A stretch of 64,000 nt of DNA. Origin: Kosmotoga arenicorallina S304. Its GTDB lineage: Bacteria; Thermotogota; Thermotogae; Petrotogales; Kosmotogaceae. The notes beneath the pieces are model-generated. The model was given only the letters and a program-made list of their open reading frames with translations. It did no database searches and was not told the origin of the DNA. The position numbers and the translations under genes are program-made. Where the stretch lies: positions 1 through 64,000 of the forward strand of contig NZ_JFHK01000007.1 of assembly GCF_001636545.1 (NCBI RefSeq), in the 5' to 3' direction. Below, piece after piece: positions 42,051-50,225 of the stretch (the stretch's first letter is position 1; every line of letters begins with the position of its first letter).

Positions 42051-43863
42051 GCTTTTTTTCAAGCAGGAGCAATTCCTCCTGAAGCAATTCTTTCTTCTCT
42101 ATTAAATTGAGAAGATTTTCTTCTATAGTCTCCATTTTACTCTGCAATTCTTGAAGCTTCTGGTAATCAGTAGAGTATAGGTGGAGCTCGCCTTGAAGGT
42201 TTTCCAGCGCTTTTTCGAGCTCCTTTTCCTGCAATTTCATGTTTTCCAGCAAATCGGAGATTTTTTTCCGTTGATTGCTCAATCTGCGCTTTTCCCTGAA
42301 GCTCTGCTGCTTTTCAACTGCGTTTCTTTGGGCGACAAAATTGGCTTTGAACTCATTATAGTTATTCAGATAATCTTCCAGCTTGTTGAGAGGATCCAAT
42401 TTTCCCGATCGAATAACTGCATACCTTTTGCATATGTTTTTCAAAAATTCCCTATCATGTGAAACCAATATAATCGCGCCTTTAAACTGCACGAGTATTT
42501 CTTCAAGGTTTTGAATCGACCAGATGTCGAGGTTATTCGTGGGCTCGTCCATTATCAATACATTTGGCTTTTTCAGTATCATTTTTGCAAGGGCAAGCCG
42601 CGTTTTTTCACCACCGCTTAAAGCTCCGACCTTTTTGAAGACGCTCTCACCAGCAAAGCCAAAACGCCCTAAATACTTCCTTATTTCAAAATCAGGCCAA
42701 TCGCGTACCAGTCCCCAGCATTCATGTATAACCTCTTTCTCTGGTGAAAGCTCATTTGACATCTGAGAAAGGTATCCCCAGGTAACGTTGTGTCCCCACT
42801 TTACCGTACCTGAAAATGAGCTTATTCCGCCGGTAAGTATCTTGAGAAAGGTGGATTTTCCGCTACCATTAGGTCCAACGATGCCCAACTTTTCTCCTCT
42901 GTGCAACTCAAGACTGGCTTGATTAAAAATAGGTCTTTCAGAGTACGAAAAGCTCAAATTCTTAACTTCCAGCACTATATAACCCGTTCTGGATGGTTCT
43001 GGCAGTCTAATTCTTGTTGAGCCTTCCTTCTCCCCCGGGATTGACACCCCTTCCAGTTCCTTTTTCAGCCTATCAATTTGTTTTTCTTTGCTCTTGGCTT
43101 GTTTTATAAATTTCTCTTCCCCCCAGAGTCTGTATCTGCGGGCAACTGCCTGAAGCCTTTCTATCTCGCTTATCAACTTCTCCTGTTTTTTAAGTGAACT
43201 TTTTACATACAGTTCCCTTTCTGCTTTATAATGCTCGAAACTACCCGGAAAATCCCATAATTTTCTGTTGTTTATTTCCCAAAACCTATTTCCCACATTC
43301 TTTATGAGATGCCTATCATGTGATACAAGCAGCACTGCACCTCTGTAAGAATTGAGAAATAAAATGAGCCAATCGACAGATTTCAGGTCAAGATGATTTG
43401 TGGGCTCGTCGAGCAACAGTAAATCATAGTCAATGAGAAGCAACCGTCCCAATGCAATTCTTGTTATTTCGCCACCGCTGAAGCTTCTGAGCTCCCTGTC
43501 CCAATCCTGCGGAGAAAATTCAAGCCCTGTTAGTATGCTTCTCACTCTTCTGTCAAAGCTGTAAAACTCTTCGGTTTCGGGTTCTATGTTTTTCTTTTCT
43601 CTCATATAAAATTCCATGAGAGTTTCCTCAATGTTCTCAATGCGCTCCTGAATTTGATAGCCTATTTTTAATTCCGTAGCTCTATGGACTTCTCCATAAG
43701 TCGGTTTCAGCAGATCCGCAATTATTTTGAGCAACGTTGATTTTCCGCTGCCATTCTTGCCGATAAGGATTATTTTGTCCCTTTTATTAATAGCGGTGGA
43801 TATATTTTCAAAAAGAAGACCTTCGCCGTAATCATGGCCTACCCCACTTAATGTTAGAAGCAT
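42007..43863 (-). CDS. ABC-F family ATPase
   Basis: 618 residues with two nucleotide-binding domains: Walker A motifs GKNGSGKST (about 37) and GPNGSGKST (about 335), signatures SFSGGEITR and ALSGGEKTR, and Walker B LLLDEPTNHLD and LIMDEPTNNLD. A charged linker separates them, and a C-terminal coiled coil (about 520-610) follows. There are no membrane segments. ABC-F proteins act on the ribosome, rescuing stalled peptidyl transfer or giving antibiotic resistance. The subgroup (Uup-like) is inferred from the C-terminal coiled coil. Confidence 0.9.
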   Translation of the reverse strand: MLLTLSGVGHDYGEGLLFENISTAINKRDKIILIGKNGSGKSTLLKIIADLLKPTYGEVHRATELKIGYQIQERIENIEETLMEFYMREKKNIEPETEEFYSFDRRVRSILTGLEFSPQDWDRELRSFSGGEITRIALGRLLLIDYDLLLLDEPTNHLDLKSVDWLILFLNSYRGAVLLVSHDRHLIKNVGNRFWEINNRKLWDFPGSFEHYKAERELYVKSSLKKQEKLISEIERLQAVARRYRLWGEEKFIKQAKSKEKQIDRLKKELEGVSIPGEKEGSTRIRLPEPSRTGYIVLEVKNLSFSYSERPIFNQASLELHRGEKLGIVGPNGSGKSTFLKILTGGISSFSGTVKWGHNVTWGYLSQMSNELSPEKEVIHECWGLVRDWPDFEIRKYLGRFGFAGESVFKKVGALSGGEKTRLALAKMILKKPNVLIMDEPTNNLDIWSIQNLEEILVQFKGAIILVSHDREFLKNICKRYAVIRSGKLDPLNKLEDYLNNYNEFKANFVAQRNAVEKQQSFREKRRLSNQRKKISDLLENMKLQEKELEKALENLQGELHLYSTDYQKLQELQSKMETIEENLLNLIEKKELLQEELLLLEKKLMNLDRTIFPQSHI

Positions 43864-43997
43864 AATCTACCTCCCGAAGAATTATACCTTTTCATTTTAT
43901 CAAAAACAACAAAAGAAGAACTCGACTTCTATAAGTAGCAGGAAGAATTTTGTTTGCTGTGATAATATAAATCGGTCATATACGAAAAACAAGTTTG

Positions 43998-44141
43998 TGA
44001 CCATCAGTAGGGCAGGAACTGCCCGAATTTACGCCTGTGGACTGTGCTCTGACGGCAAAACCCGAGAGGGGTCTACGAGTCATCACAGGTTGAAGCAGGA
44101 AGCCACATTCTCTAAGCGTTGTGTAGGGTGTGGTAGTTCAC
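43998..44141 (+). pseudogene. Decayed 3' end of an IS200/IS605 tnpB, possible omegaRNA scaffold
   Basis: One frame reads GQELPEFTPVDCALTAKPERGLRVITG, then an in-frame stop, then SRKPHSLSV. This matches the tail seen in many thermophile TnpB proteins (ELPE-TPVE ... SRKP). The DNA ends in GGTAGTTCAC, the usual IS605 right-end motif, after a CCACA/TGTGG hairpin. The rest of tnpB and any tnpA are missing. The tnpB 3' end plus right end is the part that encodes the guide RNA scaffold in active elements; any guide would start at about 44142. Confidence 0.6.
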
Positions 44142-44157
44142 CATTGTTTCAAGAGGC

Positions 44158-44185
44158 AAAAGGAGCGGTATCAACCGCTCCTTTT
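44158..44185. terminator. Bidirectional terminator overlapping the permease stop codon
   Basis: AAAAGGAGCGG pairs with CCGCTCCTTTT around TATCAA. The TGA of the minus-strand permease lies in the hairpin. It can also stop plus-strand transcripts from the tnpB remnant. Confidence 0.85.
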
Positions 44186-45001
44186 GAGTACACCTCTTTT
44201 TTTGGCCCATTGCTCCATAAGCTGAAAAAAGTAAATTCCAGCTGGTAACAGGAAAAAACCAAGTATCAACAAGGGCCAGATCTGAGACCACAAATCACCG
44301 AACCCCTTGCCTTCAAGAATCGCTTCGCGCATTCCCTTCAGTGCATAAGTAGCAGGTGAAAACTTGGCAACGTTTTGCATCCACTCCGGAAGCACTGTAA
44401 CTTCATAATAGACCCCGGAGAACATGAGCAACAACGCCTGAAATATGTGAACAACCTGCACTCCTTTCTCAGGAGAAATCAGTGGTAAAATAGCCGCAAC
44501 CATTCCCAGACCTATAAAGGAAAAACTCGCAACAGCCAAAATGCCAGTCGCAGAAAGCAGATTCGCTTTTGAAAGGTCAAGATCAAAGAAAGCTGAAACC
44601 ACCAGCAGTATCAATCCCGCTCTTAAGATACCGTAAAGAATCGCGAACCCGCATACGCTCAATAAGTGTGTTGCTCGCTTGATGGGAGCCATAAAGGTAT
44701 ATTCTATGGTTTCTTCCCAGCGTTCCCAGGCAACTGTCTCTGCAACAATCTCAAAGAGTATCGAAAGATAACCCCAGAGGATGGAGCCCAAAAGCATATA
44801 AAGAATCAGGTAACTCGTATTCAGGGCTTCCCCGGAAAAGGCTTCAACACCTTTCCCGATGAACCCCATAGTTATGGAGTTCGCTATGGTGTAAACGAAG
44901 AATACGAGCTCCCATTTCCAATAGCGCTTTATCAGGTTAAAATTCCTGACAATAAACGCCCAGGAAGCTCTCAATTCCTGAACTACCGTTTGAGTACTCA
45001 T
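44171..45001 (-). CDS. ABC-2 type permease of the small-peptide operon
   Basis: 276 residues with six helices and no large external domain, like DrrB/YadH-type drug and polysaccharide exporters. FSPATYALKGMREAILEGKGF precedes the last helix. The start (ATGAGTACTC) overlaps the ATPase stop by 4 nt. It is the last gene of the operon that starts with the leader peptide at 46356. The cargo is unknown; self-encoded peptides or an antibiotic are reasonable guesses. Confidence 0.85.
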   Translation of the reverse strand: MSTQTVVQELRASWAFIVRNFNLIKRYWKWELVFFVYTIANSITMGFIGKGVEAFSGEALNTSYLILYMLLGSILWGYLSILFEIVAETVAWERWEETIEYTFMAPIKRATHLLSVCGFAILYGILRAGLILLVVSAFFDLDLSKANLLSATGILAVASFSFIGLGMVAAILPLISPEKGVQVVHIFQALLLMFSGVYYEVTVLPEWMQNVAKFSPATYALKGMREAILEGKGFGDLWSQIWPLLILGFFLLPAGIYFFQLMEQWAKKRGVLKRSG

Positions 45002-45792
45002 GCACTTTCAGCCTCCTCGTACTCAGCTTCATCAAAGCTGACACCTGTAAATTCCATAAAGACATCTTCAAAGGTCGGGTTTTTAACCCTGTGCGAGATC
45101 ATAGCCTTCAATTCTTCGGTATGGCCCTTCACAATTATCCTTCCTTTGTGAATTATCGCCACATAATTGCAGAGCTTTTCCGCCTCTTCCATATCGTGCG
45201 TAGTGAGCAAGATTGTCGCTCCCAGTTTTTCTTTCATGTGCATAATCAGTGACTGGACTTCGCGTTTAGCCCTGGGATCAAGGCCGGTTGTCGGTTCGTC
45301 TAAAAGCATCAATTTGGGTTCTGTCATAAAGGCACGGGCAATGGCAACCTTTTGCTGCATACCTCTGGAAAAATCCTCCAGCGGATCGTTAAGGCGCTCT
45401 CTATCAAGACCCACTCTTTCCGATATAGCGTAGATCTTTTTCAGGGCTTCCTTCTTAGAGATTCCATGAATACCTGCTGCAAAAAGCAAATTTTCAATTG
45501 CTGAAAGTTTTTTGAAAAAGCTCGCTTCCACCGAAACGCGATTTATCAGCCTTTGAACCTTAGTTGCTTCTTTCACCACATCATATCCAAACACCTTGAT
45601 CTCCCCGGCGTCAGGAATCAACAATGTCGATGCAATTCTTATAAAGGTCGATTTTCCTGAACCGTTAGGTCCTAAAAATCCATAGATCTCACCTTCTCTT
45701 ATCTGAATGTCTATTCCCTTTAAGGCATGTACAATTTTCTTGTTTTTTTTGAAAACTTTCTTTATGTTTTCCGCAGTAAGTGCGTAGCTCAT
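44998..45792 (-). CDS. ABC transporter ATPase of the small-peptide operon
   Basis: 264 residues. Walker A is GPNGSGKST (about 41), the signature is altered to DFSRGMQQKVAIARA, Walker B is LMLLDEPTTGLD, and the H-loop is LLTTHDMEEAE. This is a DrrA-like exporter ATPase. Its ATG shares an ATGA overlap with the preceding 41-codon ORF, so its translation is coupled to that of the small ORFs. Confidence 0.9.
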   Translation of the reverse strand: MSYALTAENIKKVFKKNKKIVHALKGIDIQIREGEIYGFLGPNGSGKSTFIRIASTLLIPDAGEIKVFGYDVVKEATKVQRLINRVSVEASFFKKLSAIENLLFAAGIHGISKKEALKKIYAISERVGLDRERLNDPLEDFSRGMQQKVAIARAFMTEPKLMLLDEPTTGLDPRAKREVQSLIMHMKEKLGATILLTTHDMEEAEKLCNYVAIIHKGRIIVKGHTEELKAMISHRVKNPTFEDVFMEFTGVSFDEAEYEEAESA

Positions 45793-45914
45793 AACACACC
45801 TCCTCCCGCTTTCATAAGCTTTTTCAGCATGTCTTGCCGCACTCTGCCAACCAATCGGTCCATTTCCACCGGCGATGCTTTATCTGATGAATAAAATCTA
45901 CGCTTTTTACTCAT
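45789..45914 (-). CDS. Small ORF, 41 codons, coupled to ABC ATPase
   Basis: 41 residues starting MSKKRRFYSS, with an amphipathic helix (VEMDRLVGRVRQDMLKKLM) and ending AGGGVL. The ribosome binding site is AAAAGGGGAGATT. Start and stop each overlap a neighbour as ATGA. No similarity to a known family is recognised. It could be a regulatory or exported peptide, or merely a translational coupler. Confidence 0.6.
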   Translation of the reverse strand: MSKKRRFYSSDKASPVEMDRLVGRVRQDMLKKLMKAGGGVL

Positions 45915-46015
45915 ATCAATCTCCCCTTTTCCCTTATGAATCCTATATCAGTTTTGTTTATTCTATTAGTGGTTTTATTTTTCTTATTGATATCCAGATA
46001 TTTCTTTTTGAACAT
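45911..46015 (-). CDS. Small ORF, 34 codons, Lys/Asn-rich
   Basis: 34 residues starting MFKKKYLDIN, highly basic (eight Lys, three Arg). A very strong ribosome binding site, AAAGGAGGAAG, stands 5 nt before the ATG. It ends in an ATGA overlap with the 41-codon ORF. Function unknown. Confidence 0.55.
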   Translation of the reverse strand: MFKKKYLDINKKNKTTNRINKTDIGFIREKGRLI

Positions 46016-46040
46016 TTCACTTCCTCCTTTCCAAATGCAC

Positions 46041-46067
46041 TTATCTAAAATGGATCCTCCTAATCAT
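46041..46067 (-). CDS. Mini-ORF, 8 codons
   Basis: Eight residues (MIRRIHFR). It has an excellent ribosome binding site, AAAGGAGG, 8 nt upstream, and its start overlaps the stop of the 37-codon ORF. It is too short to judge by coding statistics; it may only pass ribosomes along. Confidence 0.3.
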   Translation of the reverse strand: MIRRIHFR

Positions 46068-46173
46068 CGATAAACCTCCTTTCCACCACTTTGTCAAACC
46101 TGCTAATGCCTGACTCGCATCCCCTGTTTTCGACAATCACAACTGCGTTGTTCCTGCAAATTCTCTGCCTCAT
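46060..46173 (-). CDS. Small ORF, 37 codons, with two Cys
   Basis: 37 residues starting MRQRICRNNA, with a second Cys in NRGCESG. GAGGGGGTGATTAGT precedes the ATG. It is the first ORF after the intrinsic terminator, so its expression depends on read-through. The charge is mixed and there is no signal peptide. Function unknown. Confidence 0.55.
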   Translation of the reverse strand: MRQRICRNNAVVIVENRGCESGISRFDKVVERRFIDD

Positions 46174-46203
46174 ACTAATCACCCCCTCGGCAGAATAAAA
46201 GGC

Positions 46204-46236
46204 AATAAAAAAGGGCCGTAGCTTTCGCCACGACCC
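46204..46236 (-). terminator. Intrinsic terminator/attenuator after the leader peptide
   Basis: GGGTCGTGGC pairs over 10 bp with GCTACGGCCC around a GAAA tetraloop, followed on the minus strand by TTTTTTATT. It stands 21 nt after the leader-peptide stop and before the other small ORFs and the ABC genes. Leader sequence TGCCACG can pair with CGTGGC of the stem, giving a possible antiterminator. Confidence 0.8.
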
Positions 46237-46257
46237 CTGTAACCCGGTATATCTACA

Positions 46258-46356
46258 CTATACAGCTATATACCTCCATAGGCGTACAAAGGCGTGGCAC
46301 GACAGAGTAACCCCAATTAAAGGGATAAATGCTACCATTCTGCTCCTGAAAATCAT
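46258..46356 (-). CDS. Leader peptide ORF, 32 codons, hydrophobic
   Basis: 32 residues starting MIFRSRMVAF, with a hydrophobic middle (VAFIPLIGVTLSCHAFV) and an Arg/Trp/Tyr-rich end. A perfect ribosome binding site, AAGGAGGTG, lies 5 nt before the ATG, and a strong promoter is just upstream. It is followed at once by an intrinsic terminator, the arrangement of a translation-dependent attenuator. It could also be a membrane peptide with its own role. Confidence 0.65.
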   Translation of the reverse strand: MIFRSRMVAFIPLIGVTLSCHAFVRLWRYIAV

Positions 46357-46389
46357 TGCCACACCTCCTTGTGAATATGTTTACATGTG

Positions 46390-46417
46390 ATTATATCATA
46401 AAAAACCGGCAGGTCAA
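46390..46417 (-). promoter_or_regulatory. Strong promoter of the small-peptide/ABC operon
   Basis: TTGACC (46412-46417) and a perfect TATAAT (46390-46395) separated by 16 bp. The start codon of the leader ORF lies about 34 bp further. Confidence 0.75.
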
Positions 46418-46435
46418 ATCAATATTGTTACGTTA

Positions 46436-49033
46436 TCATTTCATTAACCATTCGATTATTGACTTTGTAAAAAGCTTGTTCTCATTTCCGGGATATGTGA
46501 AATCGTAATCGCTGAATATTGCTTTTCCAAGTACCGCGACCTTTGAGTTACCTATTTTTTCACCGGCAGCAAAAATTATTGTCTTTGAAGGGACAGCATC
46601 GTTGTTTCCGTCAGCATCGGTGCTTTCGGTATCTTCATCCCCTTTGGCAAAGATTTCGACCTCCGAGCCATCAACAGTATATAAAGAGCAGCCGCTGTAA
46701 ACATCAACCTTTTTTTCCGAAACAAAAGAAAGTTCGCTTTTGGGGAATGTTCTTATCTCAACTTTGTAAGGTGCGCCATAGTTATCGGTATAATCAACGA
46801 GCTGGTCATCATTAATCCTGATATGAGAACCTATCAATTCGAGGAAGCGGTTCATCACCCCGGGATGACTCCCATTTCTGAAATCTGATTTACCCGTAAG
46901 AAGCAATTTACCGCCACTTTGAAAGAATTTTTTAACAGCTTGGTATTCCTCTTCGGTATAGTTAGAACCGTCGGTAAGCACCAAAATCTCAACTTCAGAT
47001 AAGAGTTCTTCTGACAGGGGGTCATAGAGAAATTCACTTCGTAATCCCCAGCTATCTATCGCTGAGGAAAAGTCGTTTAGCTTATCTCTGGAATAATCGT
47101 TTCCATGAGCTACATCTATCAAAACCACAGGGATTTTTGGCTCTTCGGTGGGAGCAACGACTTCATCTACGGAAAACAGCTCTCTTAGGAGCTCACTATT
47201 CTCTATAATTGCTTTATCCGTGAATGGGTCACCACTAAAAACGATTATCCGTCCGTTACCATAGGTGCCTTCGTATAGAGTCCCTGCCCCTATTAATTCC
47301 CTGTAACCATCAAAGGTTATGCCAGAAACCTTTTGGATTTCCTTTGAAAGGGGCTCCCCAAAAGCTATGGGCTGGTCGAGGGCTTTCAAAAGGGCGTTGT
47401 ATGAATCTACTATTGCCCGGGAAACAGGTTCACCATTTCCCAGAATAATGAGTGTACCACCCTTTGCAACAAAGTCTTTGATCATCCCTTGGTGGGCTTC
47501 CTGGAGAATTTTGAGTTTTTCAAAAAAGCCTTCTGTACCCGGCAAAGGAAGAATGAAAATATCTTTGTCGTTGAAATCCGATGGCTTTAATATCCTTTCG
47601 GCCTCTGTAAGTTTATGTCCTGAAATGTCAATAGTCGCTTTGAGAACCTTTCGGGAATTCATGGAAAAATTATCGTGAGTTTTATCCAGAAGAATGTTCA
47701 GAGAAGAAGCAGATCTCACGGTAATGTTTGATATATATGCAAGCTCATGGTTTACATAAAAAAGCAACTTGTTGTCTTTCACTGATTCTATTTCAAATTT
47801 TAGAACCACTTCTTCAGCAGAAATGGGTGGCATTTCCATTTCTTCACTGGCTAAAAGCCTACCTTCCGCGTTCTTGATATAAACCCAGAATTTTTCAGCG
47901 GTATTGTTGAGATTAGATACAGCAAATTTCGCCACCACTGTTTCACCAGGTTTTACGTTCCCGGGCTTTATAGAGGGATTGTAAACATATTTGTTCGAGG
48001 AGCTTTGAACCCATATCGGGGTTGTCACGACCTCCTGCCCATCTGCTTCAAGTATATAAGCAAAAAAATACTCATAAGAGCTATTTATGGGTATTTTTTC
48101 GCTGTATTCAAAAATATTCGAAGTCGCATCGAAGGATTTATATATTCCATATTTAGAATAGATGATTACTTCCTTTATAGGATCGTCTTCTGTTTCTTCT
48201 ACTGTTAAATGCAAATCCAGGGATTTTGCGTCGTAAATAATCGAACCAAGGGTTTTGCCGTTCCCTGAAAACCGAACCACAACATTATTGTCTTCTGCTC
48301 CATATGTTCGCCTTTCCATCAGGCTGTTCAAAATATCTTCCAATTTCAGAGAAGGAGAATATACCGCTGTTCTGGAGTCATTGGCGGCTCCCCAATTTGC
48401 TTTGTGGTTATCCTGACCGATGGTTGTTCCAAGATGCCAGCCTTTTGCAAAGGCGAGTCTGACAGCATTAAACATTTCCGGAGATATGGTATCTCCCACT
48501 GACCAGTTTCCATTGCCCACTTCTATCAAATTGACGTATTTGTCAGCCTTTGGATAGTATTTAAAATCATCAAAAATTCCAAACATGGAAATCGGGTGGT
48601 TGAATTGCGCAAGCACTTTTCTGCTTTCGATCCAGCTGTAAAGGGTGTTAAGGTCAGGAGATTCGTTTCTATCTGTCCAATCAGGGCTTTCATAAATGTT
48701 CATGTGTCCCCAGCCTGTTGCAGTCCATTCGAATCCTGCTATGGAAAGGAATGTTCCAGAAGTGCTTTCTCTTGCAGCTTTTTTAATTGCCTCAAATTTA
48801 TCTCTTCCGTCTGGAAGAAGCTGCTTAAAATAATGAGCATGATCCGTAACGGCAAGAAAATCAATTTGGGGAACTTCTTTTGCAAAATTATAAGCATATT
48901 CCGGGGTCTTTTGACCATCAGAGTAAGATGTGTGAGAATGCAAATTGCCAAAATACAGATTCAAACCTTCAAATTGCCCATAACTAAGCGAAACACATAG
49001 GAGTACCGTTAATACCAGCAAAAATCTTTTCAT
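46436..49033 (-). CDS. Secreted PHP-domain (CehA/McbA-type) metallohydrolase
   Basis: 865 residues. A signal peptide (about 1-19) is followed by a PHP domain with metal motif NLHSHTSYSDG (His32, His34), TDHAHYF and FNHP (about 35-300). Next come a beta-sandwich region and a C-terminal half with repeated Rossmann-like segments (ILVLTDGSNYTEEEYQAVKKFFQSGGKLLLTGKSDF) as in DUF4350/GATase-like domains. Such enzymes hydrolyse phosphoesters or carbamates outside the cell; the substrate is unknown. The ATG at 49033 has GGAGGGGG upstream. Confidence 0.85.
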   Translation of the reverse strand: MKRFLLVLTVLLCVSLSYGQFEGLNLYFGNLHSHTSYSDGQKTPEYAYNFAKEVPQIDFLAVTDHAHYFKQLLPDGRDKFEAIKKAARESTSGTFLSIAGFEWTATGWGHMNIYESPDWTDRNESPDLNTLYSWIESRKVLAQFNHPISMFGIFDDFKYYPKADKYVNLIEVGNGNWSVGDTISPEMFNAVRLAFAKGWHLGTTIGQDNHKANWGAANDSRTAVYSPSLKLEDILNSLMERRTYGAEDNNVVVRFSGNGKTLGSIIYDAKSLDLHLTVEETEDDPIKEVIIYSKYGIYKSFDATSNIFEYSEKIPINSSYEYFFAYILEADGQEVVTTPIWVQSSSNKYVYNPSIKPGNVKPGETVVAKFAVSNLNNTAEKFWVYIKNAEGRLLASEEMEMPPISAEEVVLKFEIESVKDNKLLFYVNHELAYISNITVRSASSLNILLDKTHDNFSMNSRKVLKATIDISGHKLTEAERILKPSDFNDKDIFILPLPGTEGFFEKLKILQEAHQGMIKDFVAKGGTLIILGNGEPVSRAIVDSYNALLKALDQPIAFGEPLSKEIQKVSGITFDGYRELIGAGTLYEGTYGNGRIIVFSGDPFTDKAIIENSELLRELFSVDEVVAPTEEPKIPVVLIDVAHGNDYSRDKLNDFSSAIDSWGLRSEFLYDPLSEELLSEVEILVLTDGSNYTEEEYQAVKKFFQSGGKLLLTGKSDFRNGSHPGVMNRFLELIGSHIRINDDQLVDYTDNYGAPYKVEIRTFPKSELSFVSEKKVDVYSGCSLYTVDGSEVEIFAKGDEDTESTDADGNNDAVPSKTIIFAAGEKIGNSKVAVLGKAIFSDYDFTYPGNENKLFTKSIIEWLMK

Positions 49034-49132
49034 TTTCCCCCTCCTCGCTTCTATATCAAGAAATTCTATCATAAACTTCTATATGATGGTTATGATATAA
49101 TCTAAAAGCCATTTTTAACAATTGGAGGATTT

Positions 49133-50200
49133 ATGGCAGAAAACCAGAAGCAGAGTTTCTCATATAAAAAGGCGCTTTATGCATTGATTATCAGCTTTGT
49201 TGTAATTCTTGCTATCCTTGCTCTTTTAGGTGAAGATACCGATTTTTCGCTGATCTTCAAAATGTCCCCTTTATGGATTGGCGGGGTTATTTTGATTTAC
49301 ATGCTCGCACAGTCTATTAACGCATTGAGAACAAAGCTCCTTTTAAAATCCTATGGCATAAAACTTCCATATAGAGAAGCCTTTGTGGATATTTTACTCA
49401 TGCAATTTTTCAATAATTTAACACCTTTCGCTGCCGGCGGACAGCCTTACCAGATTTACGACCTCTCAAAGCGGGGTATTGAAACTACAACTGCCGCTGC
49501 CGTTGTCATTTCCAGATATGTAGTTAACAATGTTGCTATACTGATTTTAGCATTGATCTTTCTGCCCAAATACTGGAAAGCCTTTCTGAAGATCCCGGGA
49601 ATTGGTATTTTCGCATTTATAGGGGCTTTCCTCACCATAGCTTTGCTGATCTTTCTCGTCACTCTTTCATATTCACGAAAAATGCTGATGAAATTCCTTG
49701 ACGCATTGCTCAAACCCCGGTTTCTAAGAAGACTCATCGCAAAATTCCTTGAGTGCAAGCCAGAAGAGGTCAGGGACCATCTCGTCAAGAAATTTGAGGA
49801 ATTCAATTACTACATGAAACTCATCTGGAAAAAAGGACCACACTATATGCTTGTTGATATAGGGCTTTCTATCTTATTCAGCTTGACTTTCAAGTTCATC
49901 ATATATTTCATTCTGATTGGCTTTTTCGACGCATCAAATAATCCTTTGAATGTTCCCTTTGTCGAAATATGGGGCGTACAGGAGCTTCTGTTTCTTGTGG
50001 CTTATTACGTTCCCACACCGGGCGCAAGCGGGGCGCTTGAGCTTGGTCTGTTTTACATGCTGGGAGGCACGCTACCAAGAGGGATTATAAGCCTTGCAGT
50101 GGCCCTCTGGCGTTTGCTTACGTATCATTTCATGATAGTACTGGGAACGCTGGTATTTCTTGTAAGGCAAAGAAATCTGGCAAAAGAAAAGGGTGCCTGA
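49133..50200 (+). CDS. Flippase-like membrane protein (UPF0104/LPG synthase TM domain)
   Basis: 355 residues with eight or nine helices. FFNNLTPFAAGGQPYQIYDLSKRGI and the end TPGASGALELGLFYML are diagnostic of the YbhN/AglD family, related to the flippase half of MprF. Members move or modify lipid-linked molecules. A TATAAT box occurs at 49096-49101. The gene ends in a bidirectional terminator. Confidence 0.87.
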   Translation: MAENQKQSFSYKKALYALIISFVVILAILALLGEDTDFSLIFKMSPLWIGGVILIYMLAQSINALRTKLLLKSYGIKLPYREAFVDILLMQFFNNLTPFAAGGQPYQIYDLSKRGIETTTAAAVVISRYVVNNVAILILALIFLPKYWKAFLKIPGIGIFAFIGAFLTIALLIFLVTLSYSRKMLMKFLDALLKPRFLRRLIAKFLECKPEEVRDHLVKKFEEFNYYMKLIWKKGPHYMLVDIGLSILFSLTFKFIIYFILIGFFDASNNPLNVPFVEIWGVQELLFLVAYYVPTPGASGALELGLFYMLGGTLPRGIISLAVALWRLLTYHFMIVLGTLVFLVRQRNLAKEKGA

Positions 50201-50213
50201 AAGGCACCCTTTA
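50187..50213. terminator. Bidirectional terminator between convergent genes
   Basis: AAAGGGTGCC pairs with GGCACCCTTT around TGAAA; the flippase stop codon is in the loop. It serves the papain-like gene on the other strand too. Confidence 0.87.
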
Positions 50214-50225
50214 AATTTGAAAAAA

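Noticed and set aside
43997-44248. 83-codon ORF over the tnpB remnant
   Set aside because: It is in a different frame from the recognisable TnpB tail and runs through the terminator into the antisense strand of the permease gene.
46258-46356. Classical Trp or His biosynthesis attenuator
   Set aside because: The leader peptide has a single Trp and a single His and the downstream genes are exporters, not amino-acid biosynthesis genes.
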